Assembly: GCA_012839565.1 (NCBI GenBank)
Contig: DUMZ01000010.1
Coordinates: 1 to 64,000 of the forward strand
Length of the DNA: 64,000 nucleotides
Direction of reading: 5' to 3'
From: Anaerolineaceae bacterium
Lineage (GTDB): Bacteria; Chloroflexota; Anaerolineae; Anaerolineales; Anaerolineaceae
Shown: in pieces, positions 35,362 to 43,430 of the stretch
Numbering within the stretch: position 1 is the stretch's first letter
Layout: each line of letters begins with the position of its first letter
Notes under the pieces: model-generated
What the model was told of the DNA's origin: nothing
The model's input: only the letters and a program-made list of their open reading frames with translations
The model's database searches: none
Program-made: the position numbers and the translations under genes

Positions 35362-35703
35362 TTAGTACTCAGCCCAAAAGTCGCCCTCAAAGGGGATTAA
35401 TGCGATGTGGCGAGCATTCTTGATTGCGGTCGCAACTTCGCGCTGATGCTTGGCGCAAGTTCCGGTTTGTCGACGGGGTCTGATTTTACCTGTTTCGTTG
35501 ATGTAGCGACCCATTAACTCGATGTTTTTATAATCGATTTTAAGATTCTTGTCTGCACAGAATTGACAAAACTTCGGACGGGAAACGAAACGACGTCGCT
35601 CACTTCGTTGCTGTCGGTCTTGGCGTTCTGGACGATCGGAGCGTTCTGATCGCTCTGTTTTTTCAACTTGTTCTTGCTTTTTTTCTGATGTATTGTCTGT
35701 CAT
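35362..35703 (-). CDS. rpsR: 30S ribosomal protein S18 with charged extension
   Basis: Small-subunit protein that binds 16S rRNA with S6. The core is clear: KIDYKNIELMGRYINETGKIRPRRQTG, then KHQREVATAIKNARHIALIPF. Cysteines in FCQFC and TCAKH form a zinc-type ('C+') S18. Residues 1-40 are an unusual Arg/Glu/Asp/Ser/Gln-rich extension (ERSERSDRPERQDRQQRSER); standard S18 is about 75-80 aa against 113 here. It is 12 bases after rpsF, and no ssb lies between them. Confidence 0.96.
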   Translation of the reverse strand: MTDNTSEKKQEQVEKTERSERSDRPERQDRQQRSERRRFVSRPKFCQFCADKNLKIDYKNIELMGRYINETGKIRPRRQTGTCAKHQREVATAIKNARHIALIPFEGDFWAEY

Positions 35704-35715
35704 AATTACTCCTAA

Positions 35716-35997
35716 TTAATCCAAACGTACAATGATGTAACGCAAAATTTGCTCATTGTAACCAAGGGTTCGTTTGATATTTGCGATTTCTGAAGGCTCA
35801 CCATCAAAAGTCATGTAGACATAGTAACCTTCAAATTGTTTGCGAATGGGGTAGGCGAGTTTCCGTTTTCCCCAACGGTCAATTTTCGTGAGTTCACCAA
35901 CGCTATTGATGAGTGTCTCTACGCTTTCTACGAGGGCGTTTAACGCCACTTCTTCCAGGTCTGCCTGGAAAACCAATACAGTTTCATATTTATGCAT
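35716..35997 (-). CDS. rpsF: 30S ribosomal protein S6
   Basis: Small-subunit protein, partner of S18. MHKYETVLVFQADLEE, TKIDRWGKRKLAYPIRKQFEGYY and a final NEQILRYIIVRLD are characteristic. Length 93 aa is typical. AAAGGAG lies 10 bases before the ATG, within the loop of a small hairpin, below a larger leader hairpin (see 36003-36057), suggesting autoregulation. Confidence 0.96.
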   Translation of the reverse strand: MHKYETVLVFQADLEEVALNALVESVETLINSVGELTKIDRWGKRKLAYPIRKQFEGYYVYMTFDGEPSEIANIKRTLGYNEQILRYIIVRLD

Positions 35998-36002
35998 GCG
36001 CT

Positions 36003-36057
36003 CGAGGCTCCTTTCCTCGGGTTTGCTCTTGCTTGTGGCCTTTGGCTTAACAAGAGC
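36003..36057 (-). promoter_or_regulatory. Structured rpsF leader, possible S6:S18 control element
   Basis: On the minus strand, GCTCTTG...CAAGAGC (36057-36025) forms a seven-pair stem with an internal GCC-AAA-GGC cap. It is followed by CGAGG-AAAGGAG-CCTCG (36019-36003), whose loop is the rpsF Shine-Dalgarno sequence. rpsF leaders in many bacteria carry an RNA motif bound by the S6:S18 complex; I infer a similar role but cannot confirm the consensus. Confidence 0.45.
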
Positions 36058-36179
36058 GGAAGGTTGAGATTCAGGATTTATTCCTGTTTAACAGGCGTAA
36101 GTCTAACATAAATAATAAAAAAAGCAAGCCTGATAATTTGAAAGGACTTGCTTGGTGGGTTTGAAAGAAGATTTAGATA

Positions 36180-36569
36180 TTAGTCGTCATTCCCGGACGT
36201 TGATTTATTGTCGTCACGAACAAAGATAGATGTTGCAAGACTGACAATAAGTGAACCAACAAATGCCGGCCAAAATTTGGTGATGGTAATGCCACCGCCA
36301 AGAAGATTAGTGGATATGACAGATGCTAACCAAAAAACCAAGGCATTTAAAATAAGACTAAAAAAGCCTAAAGTTAAGATGATTGCACCACAGGATAATG
36401 TTTTTAATATGGGTAGAAGCACGGCATTTAATATGGCAAGGATTACTGCCATAACTGCATACTGAACCCAACCGTTTTTGGTGATTTCAAAACCAGACAT
36501 ATTTGACATGACAAGCCCAGCGATAAACAGGGCGATTGCAATGACGAGAACTCTTTTTAAAAATTTCAT
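36180..36569 (-). CDS. Four-helix membrane protein (phage-holin-like, YvlD type)
   Basis: 129 aa with four hydrophobic segments. The pattern (VQYAVMAVILAILNAVLLPILKTLSC then LTLGFFSLILNALVFWLAS) matches the PF04020-type 'phage holin family' proteins common in bacterial chromosomes and unrelated to lysis in most hosts. The short tail is hydrophilic. AGGAG precedes the ATG. Function unknown; an envelope-stress association is known for YvlD relatives in Bacillus. Confidence 0.8.
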   Translation of the reverse strand: MKFLKRVLVIAIALFIAGLVMSNMSGFEITKNGWVQYAVMAVILAILNAVLLPILKTLSCGAIILTLGFFSLILNALVFWLASVISTNLLGGGITITKFWPAFVGSLIVSLATSIFVRDDNKSTSGNDD

Positions 36570-36618
36570 TTATCTCCTATCGTGACTTATATATTAAAAC
36601 AAAGAACGATATTGAAAG

Positions 36619-37185
36619 TTACTCTCTTGCTTGAAAACTTTCAACAAAAGATGTGGGACAATCAGGCAAGCATTTGTCAATTTCTTCCATTTTTTGGTCA
36701 ACACGGTTTTGAAGCATAACAGCTTCTTCCAATAAAGGAACAGTGTAAGTATGTCCGCCGAAAGAGCTAATGCGTGTAACGGTGTGCATGATGAGATAGT
36801 AATCAATCATATCCCGACGAATAGGCTCAAAACATGGGGGTAAGTTTATATTTTCCATGAAATATCGTTCCTGCATGATAATGGATGGGCCTGAAATAGG
36901 GATATAGCCATGGTCCTGAATTCTCATAACACGATCACGTGAATCATGAAGCATTTTTTGAACCCGTAGATAGTTGATTCGTGAGCATGATGTATCTGTA
37001 ATCGGCATGCTTATATAATGATTAAATATTGCCAAAACAACCATTACAAAGACGATAAGAATAAGAGCAATTCGTCTTTCGGAAAAAGGCGTTACTTTAG
37101 GGTCATAAGGAAATTTGGTTCCACACCGTTCGCATATTCTTGCGCCATTGTCGTATAGAGTGCTACAATCGGTACATTTTCTCAT
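36619..37185 (-). CDS. Zinc-ribbon membrane protein
   Basis: 188 aa, not recognised as a named family. It begins with a zinc ribbon (Cys4, Cys7, Cys18, Cys21: CTDC...CERC), then one membrane helix at about residues 37-57 (IALILIVFVMVVLAIFNHY), then an extracytoplasmic helical domain with three or four cysteines that could form disulfides (DTSCSRI, PPCFEP, DKCLPDC). TAGGAT six bases before the ATG suggests a leaderless start. Confidence 0.7.
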   Translation of the reverse strand: MRKCTDCSTLYDNGARICERCGTKFPYDPKVTPFSERRIALILIVFVMVVLAIFNHYISMPITDTSCSRINYLRVQKMLHDSRDRVMRIQDHGYIPISGPSIIMQERYFMENINLPPCFEPIRRDMIDYYLIMHTVTRISSFGGHTYTVPLLEEAVMLQNRVDQKMEEIDKCLPDCPTSFVESFQARE

Positions 37186-37197
37186 GGTTCGATCCTA
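37186..37197 (-). promoter_or_regulatory. Possible -10 box giving a leaderless start
   Basis: TAGGAT (37197-37192, minus strand) ends six bases before the ATG at 37185. It is a weaker match than the other leaderless promoters here. Confidence 0.3.
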
Positions 37198-37243
37198 TCA
37201 TCATATTTGTTAGGATAACTAAAAGGTTTCCGTATTAAAAGTG

Positions 37244-37316
37244 CACCCCCGCCGCGACTCGAACGCGGAACCTACGGTTTAGAAGACCGGCGCTCTATCC
37301 ATTGAGCTACGGGGGC
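37244..37316 (-). tRNA. tRNA-Arg (anticodon TCT)
   Basis: Minus-strand cloverleaf: acceptor GCCCCCG / CGGGGGT, D-arm GCTC/GAGC, anticodon loop CTTCTAA (anticodon TCT), T-arm CCGCG-TTCGAGT-CGCGG, discriminator G. The outermost anticodon-stem pair is a C-T mismatch. CCA is not encoded. Confidence 0.93.
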
Positions 37317-37348
37317 TTATTGGTTTAACAGACGAATTATAACATTTT

Positions 37349-37774
37349 TTAGACAGGGCGTATACCCTTGTAAACTCTTAATGTTCCAATTGTTCTAAGG
37401 ATAATGTCAGCATCACGTCCGGTAATTTCTGCTAGTTCTTTGGAATTGAGTGGCTGATTGTTATTGACTAAGAATACTTTAAAGATACTATCGACTAAAG
37501 GTCCACTTTGACTCAAAAAGCCTTCTTGTTTAGCGCAATGGTTGGTAAGAATATCAATGAGTGGATCGCCTTGACTTACTTCGCCAGTTTCTGGATCAAT
37601 GAGATCAGCGTCTGTTATGCCTTCAGCACTGCTAAAAAAAGGCTGGTGTTCTTCGCAAAGAAAGCTTTCAAGTGCATTTCGCCAGTTGCGGTCTTGTTTT
37701 TTCCACCAATCGAAGTCAATATGAAAGTTTGTTGTGAGGGTAGGTTTTATCAAACTGGGCAATTTATTTAACAT
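37349..37774 (-). CDS. Uncharacterised protein, possible winged-helix C-terminus
   Basis: 141 aa, unknown. It is soluble and acidic. Residues 97-140 (SIFKVFLVNNNQPLNSKELAEITGRDADIILRTIG) have the look of a winged-helix element, in which case DNA or protein binding is possible. GAGGATACT precedes the ATG. It begins seven bases after the stop of the 528-aa gene, so they are cotranscribed and may act together. Confidence 0.65.
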   Translation of the reverse strand: MLNKLPSLIKPTLTTNFHIDFDWWKKQDRNWRNALESFLCEEHQPFFSSAEGITDADLIDPETGEVSQGDPLIDILTNHCAKQEGFLSQSGPLVDSIFKVFLVNNNQPLNSKELAEITGRDADIILRTIGTLRVYKGIRPV

Positions 37775-37781
37775 AGTATCC

Positions 37782-39368
37782 TCATTGTGAAGCGCTTAAG
37801 TGGTAGTAGTTATCACCTATATGTGTGAATTCATCGTTATCGGCCAGGGTAAAGAATAACTCCTGGGGAGAGACACGCCTAATAACATTGATTCCAGCAT
37901 ATAGGTCAACAAAGTGAACATGGGACTGATTGTTTAATTTAGATAGCTCGTGCATTAAGCGAGTGACATCATTTTTAAGCGGTATTTCTTTCTTGCTACG
38001 ATTTTCCCAGATCTGGTCAAGACCTTTAACGTCTGGGATAGCGATTGCCATACGGTCATTAAAGCCAGCATAAATAGATTGTCGCAAAAGGGCGAAGACG
38101 ATGCCACCATCAGCACCAACGAGAACGGTTTTAATCCACTCTTTGTTGGAGCGTTTACGTTCAATATTGATTTTTATAACACCAGGGTCTTTTGTACTGG
38201 CGATTTCAACAATGCTTCCTGGGATTAAATTCTGGTCTTCGTACCATTCTTTCAGACCGGTTACATATCTGTGAGGGCGTACAACCCAAGCTGGAATACG
38301 CTCTTTAGAAATTTCATCTTGGAAATCGATTTTGATCCGCTCGCTTTGTAATGCGCTAGGAAAAATTGTATAGGTTTCAGGTGTAATGGGCAAGGTGCCG
38401 GCACGCCAATGGGGATAACTAAGGGGAATGCGCACTTTTTTAACAGGCTCGTAAACTTCATGGGGGTCTATTTGCCAGGTTAGTTCATCAGAAAGTTCAG
38501 AGAATAATTTTTCTAAGTCAGGATCAAAACCTTCCCGTTCAAGTGACTGACAGTCACTTTGAAGATAAAGGGGTACTTCGAGAACAGATTTTGGCTCCAT
38601 ACGTTTGAGATACCATGAAAATACACCACTGGAACCGACTTCGTCAAAACGTGAATCTTCTTGCAATGCGTAATTGAGCGAAAACTCTAACAACTGTTTA
38701 TTCTCTTCATCAGTCATTTCCAGTTGTTTCATTAGTTCAGCAATGCCAATTGGACCACCGTCCATAGAATCGAGTATGGCTTCAGCAATATTTAAGGAGC
38801 CGATGCCAATATCAATTAATAAGGATTTGGGGAACCAGGAATGTCCGATTAAAACAAGTTCGTTTTGATTTGCTAAGGCTTGTGAAAGCTGACGTTTAAT
38901 CTGCACTCCGAATTCCTGCATAATGGAATTAGCATCTATCTCGCTGATGCTATCGCTCATATAGGTTTTATCGTTTAATATGTGGTCTTCCAGATTAGAT
39001 GCAAATTCTTTTGTACTGCCATCATCAAATTCAACTGTTATTACTGAAAAATCACCAAAGATGGGATTGTTTCCTTCTCGTGTGGCTGCGACAACACCAC
39101 TAATCCAATTTAGTTCGGGGAAAATGATTTTCGTACCAACAGGATATTCTTCTTTAGGGTGATAGAAAAAGCCGGCTTCTTCCTGCTTGAGTTCTTCTTC
39201 CGCCTGAATTTCCTTAAGACGATTGTTTACAAATACCGTTGCCAAGACCTCAATGACTGCGGGGGATTCTGTTTCAAAAAGATGATTAGTTAACGCATTG
39301 AGATCATTCTGGTTTATGGTTAAATTTTTCCAGTAATCTGCAAAATTGTTTTTAGTTTGCCAAGCCAT
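37782..39368 (-). CDS. Uncharacterised 528-aa protein
   Basis: I recognise no family. It is soluble, with an N-terminal helical part, a beta-rich segment resembling a small SH3-like or transcription-factor-type barrel at about residues 65-125 (YPVGTKIIFPELNWISGVVAATR, TVEFDDGSTKEFAS), and a further mixed alpha/beta C-terminal half. The frame is open to 39407, but that ATG lies inside a TATAAT-containing sequence, probably the promoter, whereas ATG 39368 (MAWQTKNNFADYW) has GAGGT upstream. It is followed by the winged-helix-like gene. Confidence 0.7.
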   Translation of the reverse strand: MAWQTKNNFADYWKNLTINQNDLNALTNHLFETESPAVIEVLATVFVNNRLKEIQAEEELKQEEAGFFYHPKEEYPVGTKIIFPELNWISGVVAATREGNNPIFGDFSVITVEFDDGSTKEFASNLEDHILNDKTYMSDSISEIDANSIMQEFGVQIKRQLSQALANQNELVLIGHSWFPKSLLIDIGIGSLNIAEAILDSMDGGPIGIAELMKQLEMTDEENKQLLEFSLNYALQEDSRFDEVGSSGVFSWYLKRMEPKSVLEVPLYLQSDCQSLEREGFDPDLEKLFSELSDELTWQIDPHEVYEPVKKVRIPLSYPHWRAGTLPITPETYTIFPSALQSERIKIDFQDEISKERIPAWVVRPHRYVTGLKEWYEDQNLIPGSIVEIASTKDPGVIKINIERKRSNKEWIKTVLVGADGGIVFALLRQSIYAGFNDRMAIAIPDVKGLDQIWENRSKKEIPLKNDVTRLMHELSKLNNQSHVHFVDLYAGINVIRRVSPQELFFTLADNDEFTHIGDNYYHLSASQ

Positions 39369-39398
39369 ACATACCTCTGCTAAGAAGAATTCTTTATG

Positions 39399-39404
39399 AT
39401 TATA
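39399..39404 (-). promoter_or_regulatory. -10 box of the 528-aa gene
   Basis: TATAAT on the minus strand, 30 bases upstream of the chosen ATG. It makes the upstream in-frame ATG at 39407 an unlikely start. Confidence 0.45.
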
Positions 39405-39455
39405 CATTAAAAACTTGATATTAACGCCTAAGTCAGATAATAAGGATAAATAAAA

Positions 39456-39484
39456 ATTCCAGCCTGCGTAAAACAGGCTGGAAT
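39456..39484 (-). terminator. Terminator of the ftsZ operon
   Basis: ATTCCAGCCTG and CAGGCTGGAAT form 11 perfect pairs with a seven-base loop, followed by TTTTTATTTATCC on the minus strand. It lies 20 bases beyond the stop of the last small gene. Confidence 0.85.
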
Positions 39485-39504
39485 AGGGAGGAGGATATGA
39501 ATCA

Positions 39505-39699
39505 TTAGATAAGAAAAGAAATCAAGAATCCAATAACCAAGCCGATGCTTGCAATGGATATAAGGTTAAGTGCCAATGTTTTGCCAAATGCTATTTTTTC
39601 TTCTTTTGATAATTCAGAAGAATGAGATTCAAATATACTAAAGAATCTTTCTGTAATAAGCTTTTTCAATTCATTTTCATTGTTTTCAGCAACCGTCAT
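39505..39699 (-). CDS. Small single-pass membrane protein
   Basis: 64 aa: a charged helical N-terminus (MTVAENNENELKKLITERFF) and one C-terminal membrane helix (LALNLISIASIGLVIGFLISFLI), that is, a tail-anchored protein. A longer reading frame starts at 39828 but overlaps the upstream gene. ATG 39699 is chosen because AAGGGG precedes it and it starts one base after the upstream stop. Last gene of the ftsZ operon; function unknown. Confidence 0.65.
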   Translation of the reverse strand: MTVAENNENELKKLITERFFSIFESHSSELSKEEKIAFGKTLALNLISIASIGLVIGFLISFLI

Positions 39700-39700
39700 C

Positions 39701-39922
39701 TTAACCCCTTGAAATTGACTTTTTAAGGATGCGTCCCTGATCATCGACGACCACGCGTAAATTCTGTTGAATACTTTTACTGCCAGGGAGCGTATCAAAG
39801 AACGAGAAAACCAATAGATTTCTCCCATCTGCCTGATGGCTTATTCTTGGTGAACCGCCTCTTGTTTTTGGATATTCACTATAAATCGTGTTAATTACTT
39901 TTTGAATTGTGACGTTATCCAT
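39701..39922 (-). CDS. Conserved-looking small protein downstream of ftsZ
   Basis: 73 aa, not recognised. A short helix is followed by an apparently beta-rich fold (NLLVFSFFDTLPGSKSIQQNLRVVVDDQGRILKKS). AGGAG lies six bases before the ATG. It sits 11 bases after ftsZ and one base before the tail-anchored protein, so it is very likely translated. Confidence 0.65.
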   Translation of the reverse strand: MDNVTIQKVINTIYSEYPKTRGGSPRISHQADGRNLLVFSFFDTLPGSKSIQQNLRVVVDDQGRILKKSISRG

Positions 39923-39933
39923 AAATACTCCTG

Positions 39934-41127
39934 CTATTTGTTTCTGCGACGCAAAAATGCTGGGATTGACAAGTCATTGGAAAGGTCAATGGATTGAGAA
40001 ATCGGGTCAATCTCAAGTTCCTGATTGTTGGCATCTTGTTTGGCTTGTGTGTGCGCATATTCATCAGGTTCGTCCAAATCAATTTTGAAATCTTGAAATT
40101 CTTGCCTGGCTTGTGATTGATTTGTTTTTGTAAGTGAAGGAATATTCACTGGATTGTTTTCTGATATACCGGTGACAATGAGAATAACCTGGATACTGTC
40201 TCCCATACGAGAGTCGGTGATGATACCAGGGATAATTTCAGCATTGTTACCAGTTGCTTCTTGAAGACGTTGCATAGCTTCAGTAATTTCTTTGAATGAC
40301 ATATCAGCAGAACCTGTGAAGTTAGCAATCATAGCTGTTGCAGAATAAAGGTCGATATCATCTAACAGGGGATGATTGAGAGCCTTATCGATAGCTTGTT
40401 GAACCTTGTCGGGACCACTGCCATGACCAACAGCAATTAGGGCACCGCCACCACGGGTCATAACGTTTCTGATATGCGCGAAGTCAACATTGATGACGCC
40501 TGTTTCGGTGATCAGTTCGGAAATACCCTGAACGCCTTGGCGTAAGATATCATCTGCGAGGGTGAAGGCCATTTCCAGAGGGAGATCGCGTGGTGCGATT
40601 TCGATTAATTTATCGTTAGGTATAACAATAAGCGTATCAGAAAATTCTTTTAGCTTTTCGATACCTTCTTCAGAGTTCTTTTGACGACGACCTAATTCAA
40701 ATGAGAAGGGTTTGGTGACGATTGAGACAGTAACGGCACCGCTGGCTTTGGCAACTTTGGCTGCGATGGAAATAGCGCCGGTGCCAGTACCGCCCCCCAT
40801 ACCGGCAGTAAGGAATACCATATCAGCACCGCGAAGGTGTTCTGCCAGTTCACGAGTACTTTCTTCAGCAGCCTCTTCACCAACGATAGGCTGTCCGCCA
40901 GCTCCCAAACCACGCGTAGATTTTGGGCCTAATTGAATTTTGATGGGGGCTAAACTTTTTGCCAGTGCCTGTGCGTCTGTATTTGCAGCAATAAAAACAA
41001 CGTCGTGCATGCCATTTTCAATCATGCGGTTAATCGCATTTGAGCCACCACCCCCCAGACCCAAAACAACAATTTTAGGTAAACTGGGTTTTCCTATGGG
41101 ATTAGTTTGTGCAGATGATATGTTCAT
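39934..41127 (-). CDS. ftsZ: Cell division protein FtsZ
   Basis: Tubulin-like GTPase that forms the division ring. KIVVLGLGGGGSNAINRMI opens the GTPase domain, followed by FIAANTDAQAL, the tubulin signature GGGTGTG (in AGMGGGTGTGAISIAAKVA), and NVDFAHIRNVM in the T7 loop with the catalytic Asp. The C-terminus (DLSIPAFLRRRNK) is the canonical conserved peptide that binds FtsA/SepF-type partners. The frame is open to 41184 (another MNISS start), but ATG 41127 is chosen because GGAGAAGG lies directly upstream. It stands in an operon with unknown genes, not in a dcw cluster. Confidence 0.95.
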   Translation of the reverse strand: MNISSAQTNPIGKPSLPKIVVLGLGGGGSNAINRMIENGMHDVVFIAANTDAQALAKSLAPIKIQLGPKSTRGLGAGGQPIVGEEAAEESTRELAEHLRGADMVFLTAGMGGGTGTGAISIAAKVAKASGAVTVSIVTKPFSFELGRRQKNSEEGIEKLKEFSDTLIVIPNDKLIEIAPRDLPLEMAFTLADDILRQGVQGISELITETGVINVDFAHIRNVMTRGGGALIAVGHGSGPDKVQQAIDKALNHPLLDDIDLYSATAMIANFTGSADMSFKEITEAMQRLQEATGNNAEIIPGIITDSRMGDSIQVILIVTGISENNPVNIPSLTKTNQSQARQEFQDFKIDLDEPDEYAHTQAKQDANNQELEIDPISQSIDLSNDLSIPAFLRRRNK

Positions 41128-41143
41128 TTCCTTCTCCTGAAAA

Positions 41144-42430
41144 TTATGCAGAGATGCTAAGACTGTTGATGATATGTTCATCAATGATGCATCCTGATTC
41201 TCTTAATGTTTGTATATCCTTTTCGCTAAAAGCACCATTTTCGTTCCAAACGGTAACTTTACGTGCGTTACATGCTTCAGCAATTGAAAAGCCAATCGTT
41301 GGACGGCTTTCAGCAATGATCGGTCTAACTTTGTCTAAGGTGTTTACCGGAATACCCCATTCGTATGATGGTAATAATAGGTAGTGGTCAATTGCATGAA
41401 CCCAATCAGCCAATCCATTCGCCAATTTAAGCTCAGTGGATTGCTTTTGTGTTTCTTCAACTTTTGCTTGTAAATCTTCAATCCACTCTGGTTTGGTTTG
41501 TTCCTGAGTTTCAAACAGCGTAGTCGGCGTGGTATCTTGTTTTGTGCGTTTTTTAGGTGTGTTTATCAGCCAAAACAGGCAAGCAATAACGCTTTTGTTA
41601 ATCGAAAACGTGTCATTATCGTTGCTGGTATCAGAGGTAACAAGGCCCAAAAGTTGTTCATAATCAAGGTTCTCATCCATTGTTTTTGATATAACATCAG
41701 AGGTGCCCATATAAAGCATAATAAATTTTGGCGTGGTATTGAGTGTTGATTTGGCAATTTGCGCATACCATTGGTAGGTATTAATACCAAAATGGTCTTG
41801 TTCACCCAATTCAGTTTTAGCATAAGGTCTGGGAACACGCCATTTCTTTTCCCCACCATCACCCCAGTTGATAGGATTGGAAAAACTTTGGCCACTAACT
41901 GCAATATGGAGATTAGCGCCAAACTCGATTGAGCGTCTTTGGCCGGCAAGCTGGAAAGCTTTGCGTAAAAAAGAAAGATCCCAATAATCGCCACCTGGTT
42001 CAAGAGCAGGAAAGACGGGCGTAATACCATTTTGTTCTGCAAGTCTAACAAATGAGAGATAGCGGTCCAAAAAGCGTTCAACCAAGTCTCCTTGTGACCA
42101 GGTACCAGGCATCCAGGCTTTTTTGGTATTGGGTTTGTCAAAAAAAATGACGTATTTAACGCCCCATTTCGCATATTGAGTCAATAAAATGCGGATATCT
42201 TCTGGTTTTACATTCGCGTTGACCTGGAAATCAAAGTGGACAATGGGCTGGATACCATTAGCGACAAGTTCAGTAATAAAATCTTCTGGTATCGCTACTG
42301 TGTGAGGACTTTTGAGCAATAACCATTTGCTGTCAAGCGATTTGAGTTCAGGTAAAACCTGCGATAAATCACGTTCAAGATGATAATGCAGTGTATCTTG
42401 AAAATAATGAAATCCTAATCTGTTGTTCAT
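41144..42430 (-). CDS. Uncharacterised protein with TIM-barrel-like N-terminus, upstream of ftsZ
   Basis: 428 aa, unknown. The first 260 residues resemble a (beta/alpha)8 glycoside-hydrolase-type barrel: ERDLSQVLPELKSLDSKWLLL, GIQPIVHFDF, WGVKYVIFFDKPN, NGITPVFPALEPGG and FIMLYMGTSDV. I do not see a confident catalytic Glu pair. The C-terminal part (about 345-428) is separate and includes WNENGAFSEKDIQTLRESG. No signal peptide, so a cytosolic protein. It is the first gene of the ftsZ operon, 17 bases before ftsZ, which invites a cell-envelope or division link. Confidence 0.65.
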   Translation of the reverse strand: MNNRLGFHYFQDTLHYHLERDLSQVLPELKSLDSKWLLLKSPHTVAIPEDFITELVANGIQPIVHFDFQVNANVKPEDIRILLTQYAKWGVKYVIFFDKPNTKKAWMPGTWSQGDLVERFLDRYLSFVRLAEQNGITPVFPALEPGGDYWDLSFLRKAFQLAGQRRSIEFGANLHIAVSGQSFSNPINWGDGGEKKWRVPRPYAKTELGEQDHFGINTYQWYAQIAKSTLNTTPKFIMLYMGTSDVISKTMDENLDYEQLLGLVTSDTSNDNDTFSINKSVIACLFWLINTPKKRTKQDTTPTTLFETQEQTKPEWIEDLQAKVEETQKQSTELKLANGLADWVHAIDHYLLLPSYEWGIPVNTLDKVRPIIAESRPTIGFSIAEACNARKVTVWNENGAFSEKDIQTLRESGCIIDEHIINSLSISA

Positions 42431-42515
42431 ATCACATCAAAAATCCTCATCTGTTAGTGACTATATAAGTGCAAGTAATATGCCAAAGCTATTCAAATAT
42501 ATGGCTTTATTCTGC

Positions 42516-42527
42516 TATAATTGACGC
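42516..42527 (+). promoter_or_regulatory. Promoter giving a leaderless start
   Basis: TTCAAA (42492-42497), 18-base spacer, TATAAT (42516-42521) ending six bases before ATG 42528. No Shine-Dalgarno sequence. Confidence 0.55.
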
Positions 42528-43430
42528 ATGATTTTGCTAACTGGTGGCACGGGCTTTATCAGCTCAGTAATGCGCAAACAACTAGAAACGCTCGGTATTC
42601 CTTATCGTTTGTTAATTTCAACGGACCCAAAATCTGAATATATGGCACCTGGTGAAAAAGTCAACATTGCCGTTAGTTCGCCATATGACGAACGGGGTCT
42701 ACGTGCCGCAATGAAAGATGTAGAAATCGTCTTCCACACATCAGGCGTTGAACAAATTGCTACAAAAGATAAAAGACTTGAAAACGAATTTAAAGAGATA
42801 GAGTTACTTGCCAAAGTATCGCGAGAAACTGGCATAAATCGTTTCTTTTATCTAAGTCATATAGGGGCTGATAGAGCGTCAGCTTTCGGCATAATGAAAG
42901 CGAAAGGAATTGCTGAACACACCATTATCAATTCTGGATTAAATTACACCATATTAAGAACGGGATTGGTTTATGGCGAAGGTGACGCATTTACTCAAAA
43001 TATCGTTCGTTTAATTAGGAAATATCCCTTGATGATATTTGTGCCGGGTGATGGCAAGATCTTAACTCAACCATTATGGGTAGATGACTTGGTGACAAGC
43101 ATGATATGGTCTTTAGACTTGCCTGAGACACTAAATCGTGTAATTGAAATAGGTGGACCTGAGCATTTAACATTTACAGATATTGTGGAAACGATATCAA
43201 ATGCCATACAAAAAAATCCAAAAACTGTAGGAATAACTCCTTCAAATCTTGCTATTCTAACCCAACTTATGCAAGGGTTATCCAAAGACTTTCCAATGAA
43301 TAAATTATGGCTTGATTATTTGGCTGAAAACCGAGTCACATCTTTAGATTCAATGCCACGCCATTTTGGAATAAATCCAGCAAGATTTGAACAACAACTC
43401 GATTACTTAAAGAAAGAAAAGAAAAGATGA
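42528..43430 (+). CDS. NAD(P)-dependent nucleoside-diphosphate-sugar epimerase-like SDR
   Basis: Atypical/extended short-chain dehydrogenase fold. The nucleotide-binding start is MILLTGGTGFISS; later FFYLSHIGADRAS replaces the usual catalytic Tyr-x-x-x-Lys region, with FGIMKAKGIAEHTI and YTILRTGLVYGEGD resembling NmrA-like/complex-I NDUFA9-like members. Length 300 aa is normal. The catalytic tyrosine is not obvious, so the role may be binding or an unusual reductase. Its stop overlaps the GH57 gene start by four bases, so the two are one transcript; a role in sugar metabolism is inferred. Confidence 0.8.
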   Translation: MILLTGGTGFISSVMRKQLETLGIPYRLLISTDPKSEYMAPGEKVNIAVSSPYDERGLRAAMKDVEIVFHTSGVEQIATKDKRLENEFKEIELLAKVSRETGINRFFYLSHIGADRASAFGIMKAKGIAEHTIINSGLNYTILRTGLVYGEGDAFTQNIVRLIRKYPLMIFVPGDGKILTQPLWVDDLVTSMIWSLDLPETLNRVIEIGGPEHLTFTDIVETISNAIQKNPKTVGITPSNLAILTQLMQGLSKDFPMNKLWLDYLAENRVTSLDSMPRHFGINPARFEQQLDYLKKEKKR

